Shown here: positions 60,101 through 64,000 of the stretch, in pieces
How the letters are laid out: each line of letters opens with the position of its first letter
Numbering within the stretch: the stretch's first letter is position 1
Source: Miscanthus floridulus
Taxonomy: Eukaryota; Streptophyta; Magnoliopsida; Poales; Poaceae
DNA length: 64,000 nt
Assembly (NCBI RefSeq): GCF_019320115.1
Contig: NC_089598.1
Span: 81,178,059 to 81,242,058 of the forward strand
Direction of reading: 5' to 3'
Translations under genes and position numbers: made by a program
The notes under the pieces: generated by a model
The model's database searches: none
Seen by the model: the letters and a program-made list of their open reading frames with translations, nothing else
Told to the model about the DNA's origin: nothing

Positions 60101-60467
60101 GTACGACCCAGAGGGCTACTCTCTGTGGTTCTGTGACTACAAGTACAATGATGAGAACACCGTCTCCTTTGTGACCCTGAACAAGGTTGGTGGATTCCTG
60201 CAGCGGATGGACCTGGCCCGCAAGTACGCCTTTGGTAAGATGCTCGTGATAGGCTCTGAGCCACCCTTCAAGTTGAAGGGCCTTTGGCTCTTCCGTGGTC
60301 AGGAGGTTCCCAAGTTTGTAATGGATGAGGTCTATGACATGGAGCTCTACGAGTGGACCAAGGTGGACATCTCTGATGAGGCCCAGAAGGAGCGTGTCAA
60401 TGCCATGATTGAGGATCAGGAGCCCTTTGAGGGCGAGGCCTTGCTTGACGCGAAATGCTTCAAGTGA
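57128..60467 (+). CDS. EF1G: Elongation factor 1B subunit gamma (eEF1B gamma)
   Basis: Seven coding exons: 57128-57136, 58281-58430, 58503-58563, 58648-58700, 58775-58876, 58961-59459 and 60088-60467. All introns are GT-AG, and the joined frame is 1254 nt (417 aa plus stop), the usual length. Exon 1 codes only MAL, and intron 1 is 1.1 kb. The N-terminal GST-like fold covers about residues 1-210 (VLHTGAGNKNAFK; SNAIARY near the usual GSH-binding turn). A Lys/Ala/Pro/Glu linker follows (212-258), and then the conserved EF1G domain (about 259-417, with FWDMYDPEGYSLWFCDYKYN). Known role: structural subunit of the eEF1B complex, which reloads eEF1A with GTP during translation in the cytosol. A Stowaway MITE lies in intron 6. 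No defect is visible. Confidence 0.97.
59794..60000. mobile_element. Stowaway MITE in intron 6 of eEF1B gamma, TSD TA
   Basis: CTCCCTCCATTTTGCTAGG at the left faces the inverse of AAGAAAAACAGAGGGAG at the right. TA flanks both sides (59792-59793 and 60001-60002). It is 207 bp long and its right end lies 87 bases before the intron's acceptor site. Confidence 0.88.
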
Positions 60468-61636
60468 GTGTGCTTGCCTGGAGCCAGAACTGTTTAGGCC
60501 TTGAATTGGATATTTATGGAAGAGTTTGCCCTTTTACTTGTCTATGTTGATCTGGTATACCTTGCTATGAACTGGTTGAAGTTTGTGCTGAATGTTTGTC
60601 CGTAACAATCTGGTCATGTTTTTTTTGCTTATGTCTGAGATGTTGTGATTATGTTTTTTTAAAAAAAAAAGACATGCAAGAACTTACAAGACGGCAGAGC
60701 CATTTAGGAAAGCCTTCTAGGACTGTATCATGCCTTCAGAAGAGTTTTGATCTAGGAAAGCCTTCTAGGACTTCTATTCTTTTGGATGCGTATGTATTCA
60801 TCTCAATTCACGTGTTGAGGTGAATTGGAGTGAAATTAAAGTAAATTCTATTTCAATCCACTTCAACATATGTGAATTGAAATGGATACATGCTTTAAAC
60901 AAGGCTTAGCAGAGTTTTGATCCTGAGTGGTAGTTGGTGCTATTTGTGCAAAGGTTTTAGCAGATGCAAATGGTATTATTCTCGTTTTAACCTCCCAGGA
61001 AGGTGAGTTCACAACATAGTTTGCGATAAATTGGGACATCTCCAGTGACGGACCTGGTGAAAGTGCGATGAGCGACGGCATAAAGCATCTGCAAACAACA
61101 CAAATTTTGCCGGTGACGCATTGAAGCAGCGCCAGTTTTACTCAATACTAATAACATCAGATGGCGAAATTGTCTTTACCGCAACATAGATATAGTGTAC
61201 AGTGGTGGGGAACAACATTACATATTCAACAGGAAGGGGCAAACCAAAAGAACAAAAGGTGAATTCCCAAGTGGTCGCCCTGTGTATGGTTCTTGTATGG
61301 GTTCTAACTTCTAATGAGCTATCAAACAGTTTCACACCAATCTCACATCCCTGCAAGTAGCTTAACATATTCTTGTTCGTAATGAATGATACTTGTCCAT
61401 TTTATGTTGATCCGAATTCTTTAACTCTTGCGATGACAGCCTCATGGTCAGCAATTTTTGTATTGTAAGTTGAGGAACACATAACAGCTTTGAGTATGAT
61501 CAACTGTAAAGAAAAGATAAACTTGTTAACAAACACTTAATACCAAAGGGCAAAATCTAATAGTCAGGTTAGTTTGGTAAAGATAACGAGGATGAGAGTG
61601 AGGGAGGATACCATGTGTCAGTTTTTAACCAAAAGT
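60468..61636. other. Space between converging genes
   Basis: It holds the 3' untranslated regions of eEF1B gamma (plus strand) and of the glycosyltransferase-like gene (minus strand). A 20-bp direct repeat (TAGGAAAGCCTTCTAGGACT at 60705 and 60753) and the hairpin at 60794 are the only structures seen. Confidence 0.5.
60794..60889. repeat. Short hairpin element, about 42-bp arms
   Basis: 60794-60836 (CAATTCACGTGTTGAGGTGAATT core) is the inverse of 60848-60889 (AATCCACTTCAACATATGTGAATTG core) with several mismatches. The arms are separated by about 11 bases. It looks like a minimal MITE or the paired ends of one. Confidence 0.6.
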
Positions 61637-64000
61637 TCAGAAGTCATATTTTGTCCGGCCACTTCTCAAGATTAGGCATAGCATATCAGACAGCTTAGAG
61701 GTTGAGTTGTAGAAATTCCATGCCTCAAGCATCAAACGCTTTCTTGAACCTTTGAAATGGACAACCTGAAAACGGTACAAGAATTATTCTGGATGTCACA
61801 GTAAATAGAAAGCATATACAACAATGTTACACAACATGCACATTTATTGGATTAGTATAATCCTGTAAGAGCCATGTCCAAATGAGACCTCCAGAGGCAC
61901 CAGTGCATTGTGGAGTCCTAAGCCAAGTTAATAATATGAGGAGAGGTAGAAGAAGACCGAAATTGACATGGGGGGAGGCAATAAAAAGAAATTTAAAAGC
62001 TTGGGATATACCTAGAGATCTATGTTTGAATAGGAGTACTTGGAAAGTAGCTATTAAATTGCCTGAACCGTGACTTGGGGCTCTTGGTGGGTTTTAACTC
62101 TAGCCTACCCAACTTGCTTGGGACTGAAAGTCTATGTTGTTGTTGTTGTAGTAGTATAATCCTGTAAGAATGACCCATATTTGCATGCTGACGAAATGGT
62201 CATCAATCGGAGCATATAGCTTATAACAAAAGAAAACATCATGAATCCACAATGCACAGTATTATCACAGTACCAAGAAATTTATTTATTTGAATTATAA
62301 ATTCCATATATGCGAGAAAAAGAAACGGTGAAGCAATCTTCATAGTTTTCACATCTGTATTAGCATCATGTATTCATGTGTAAGGAGCCTGCAGAATACT
62401 ATTTTCTATTAATGTTAGGCCAAAATTTATTTCCATGAAGAAAAAGAGGAAAACTTTGACCAATTAAGTTCCTTACAAGTAAGAAAAGTGTTATACCTTA
62501 ACATCCAAGGGTATACCATGAAACTGTCCAGCACCCTCAGGTGGGGTCCAATTATAAACAGCACAAGGCAAGAAGAGAACAGATGCTCCATTAACTTCAC
62601 CAGTAAATGTTTCATGCTTAGAAAATTTTCCAAAAGCTGATGGTAGATGAGACTTGACAACCCACGCCAGTGCTAACTGGTCACCAAGCATACGGGAAGC
62701 CTTGATATATCTTAAGCTGTAAGCTTCAAGGACTTGTTTCAAGAATTCCACAGCTCTGAAAAAAGAGAGTTTAATTTGAAGTTTGCCGGCTTTCTACAAT
62801 ACGATCTATTCAATAGCTGTCAACTTACTTAGTGATGCCATCCCTGGTTCCTCTTACCGCAACAAACCCAGAGTTCAAAGGTTGCCCTTTGTTATTACGA
62901 AAAGTAAGAGCCAGATGACAATGGGGATATTTTTTGAATATATGTCCAAGATCATCAACCATTGCTATATCGGAATCAGTTAAAACAAAATGATTCAACC
63001 CCTCCACCCTATCAAATTCCACAAGTTTTTGCTCCAGAAATGCCTGAATATGAGGATAAGATACATAAATATAATTCTTTCAGTTGAAAATAATGCATAA
63101 AGATGATGATAGCAGTAATACATGGATCACATTAGAAGTAATTTTGAGAAAGCATATGCAGAAAATTTAACGATCTAAATGAAGCCGATAGACTTACAAT
63201 GTATGTCTTTATTCTTTGAAGCATCAAATTTCCTCGAGAATAGTTTCCTTCAATAGGCAATAGTGTAGCACTCCCTTGATTTACTGAAATTTTTGAACCA
63301 GGATCAGTCAATATGATCACGTTGCTTCTTGGCATTGACACCTGCAGGGTTCTACAGATAGGATCAGGTGTTAAACAACTCACATCACAATCGTTGTTGG
63401 GAATAATGTAGCACACTCTGTATTTTCAGCTTCAAATAAGATGAAAAAGGGATATTTGCTATGGGCATAGGTAACAAGATCATGAACTCATACGCCATTT
63501 CTAGAAAGGGTTATGATAGTGATGTTAGTATTCACATTCATTACATTACTTCATGTTTTCCTACCACACAAAAAGGATAACAATCTCAACAATTGGGAGA
63601 AAGTGCCAATTCTTTGGTAACTCTTAAACAGGACTGTTTGATAGCAATCACTCACAACATGCAATAATGCAAGACTAGGAACATCTTAGTTGAAATGCTG
63701 GATATGGTATCATAAACATAGGGATGGAACTAGAAATTCAACTGTAATTCAAATATATGGGGTGTCCTGCAATCTATCATTCACAAGAGAGAGAAAATTA
63801 TTTGAGCCATCAAAATGTTAGTGTTAAACTTGCCACCAGTAAACAAAATTCACACAAACTTAGAGAAAAGGAAGAGGTACCTTTATGAAACTGATGAAAG
63901 TGTTCAGAATGGCCATGGATCTCTCTATTTTGCTATAAGAATGGTTTCCAACAGTTACATAATCAGATGGAACATTGCCATCTCCAGCTGAGACAGAATT
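61637..64000 (-). CDS. Putative nucleotide-sugar glycosyltransferase-like protein, 3' part
   Basis: Five minus-strand exons are visible: 63881 to beyond 64000, 63198-63341, 62829-63043, 62497-62755 and 61637-61765. All junctions are GT-AG and the frame stays open, giving the last 288 aa; the 5' part is outside the window. Notable blocks are SMAILNTFISFIK, then MPRSNVIILTDPGS, HFVLTDSDIAMVDDLGHIF, LALTFRNNKGQPLNSGF, SRMLGDQLALAWV, LPCAVYNWTPPEGAGQFHG and VVHFKGSRKRLMLEAWNF. TDSD is a DxD-type motif, and with NSGF and GDQ gives the pattern of GT-A fold glycosyltransferases annotated in plants as nucleotide-diphospho-sugar transferases. Such enzymes usually work in the Golgi; the membrane anchor would be in the missing part. 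The exact substrate is unknown. A LINE lies in the last intron. Confidence 0.8.
61871..62152 (+). mobile_element. 5'-truncated LINE (L1) in the last intron, 17-bp TSD
   Basis: AGTATAATCCTGTAAGA occurs at 61854-61870 and 62153-62169. Between the copies is the end of a plant L1 reverse-transcriptase ORF in one frame: GHVQMRPPEAPV, then RRGRRRPKLTWGEAIKRNLK, then KVAIKLPEP and a stop. A short 3' untranslated region and a (TTG)n tail follow. It is opposite to the host gene and 282 bp long. The perfect duplication marks target-primed insertion. Confidence 0.95.

Overview
The window is nuclear DNA of a grass (Poaceae), by inference a panicoid or related cereal-type genome. The evidence is spliced plant genes, a GC-rich B-class GATA factor that resembles rice Cga1, and transposon families typical of grasses: long-LTR Gypsy and SIRE-type Copia elements, CACTA elements with 'TTTAGTCCCGG' subterminal repeats, Stowaway MITEs, a MULE, and a centromeric-clade (CRM-like) Gypsy element. 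I see no bacterial-type organisation, no CRISPR array and no operon.

Only three host genes can be supported. (1) A three-exon LLM-domain GATA transcription factor on the minus strand (28420-29829, 368 aa) has a TATA element and a (GA)18 tract upstream. (2) The gene for translation elongation factor eEF1B gamma on the plus strand (57128-60467, seven coding exons, 417 aa) has a 9-nt first coding exon. (3) A partial gene on the minus strand (61637 to beyond 64000, last five exons) encodes a plant protein resembling a nucleotide-sugar glycosyltransferase. The two right-hand genes converge, and each carries a transposon in an intron: a Stowaway MITE in eEF1B gamma and a 5'-truncated LINE in the glycosyltransferase-like gene.

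The left half (1-27600) is nested transposon debris. From left to right it holds a Tat-type Gypsy gag with its LTR; a 4-kb solo LTR inserted in an older LTR fragment; a piece of plastid DNA carrying trnP, trnW, petG and petL; a SIRE-like LTR next to a Copia RNase H remnant; a small Gypsy element (11958-21161) split within its protease by a 5.7-kb solo LTR; a 619-bp CACTA element; and a second Tat-type gag remnant.

The centre (31000-51200) holds a MITE, a 913-bp CACTA element, a nearly complete CRM-like Gypsy element (35722-43123, TSD GATAA), a Stowaway MITE, a solo LTR of the same family as the LTR at 1393-3138 (TSD GAAGT), a small TIR element and a fold-back element. At 51720-56707 a SIRE-type Copia LTR and gag abut a MULE remnant. 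Exact target-site duplications could be read for the elements at 3600, 21945, 32290, 35722, 45939, 46658, 59794 and 61871, so their boundaries are firm. I did not find a convincing new biological system. The most unusual structures are the tRNA-like cassettes inside both CACTA elements, the pol reading frame that runs through the polypurine tract into the 3' LTR, and the complete petG reading frame in nuclear plastid DNA.
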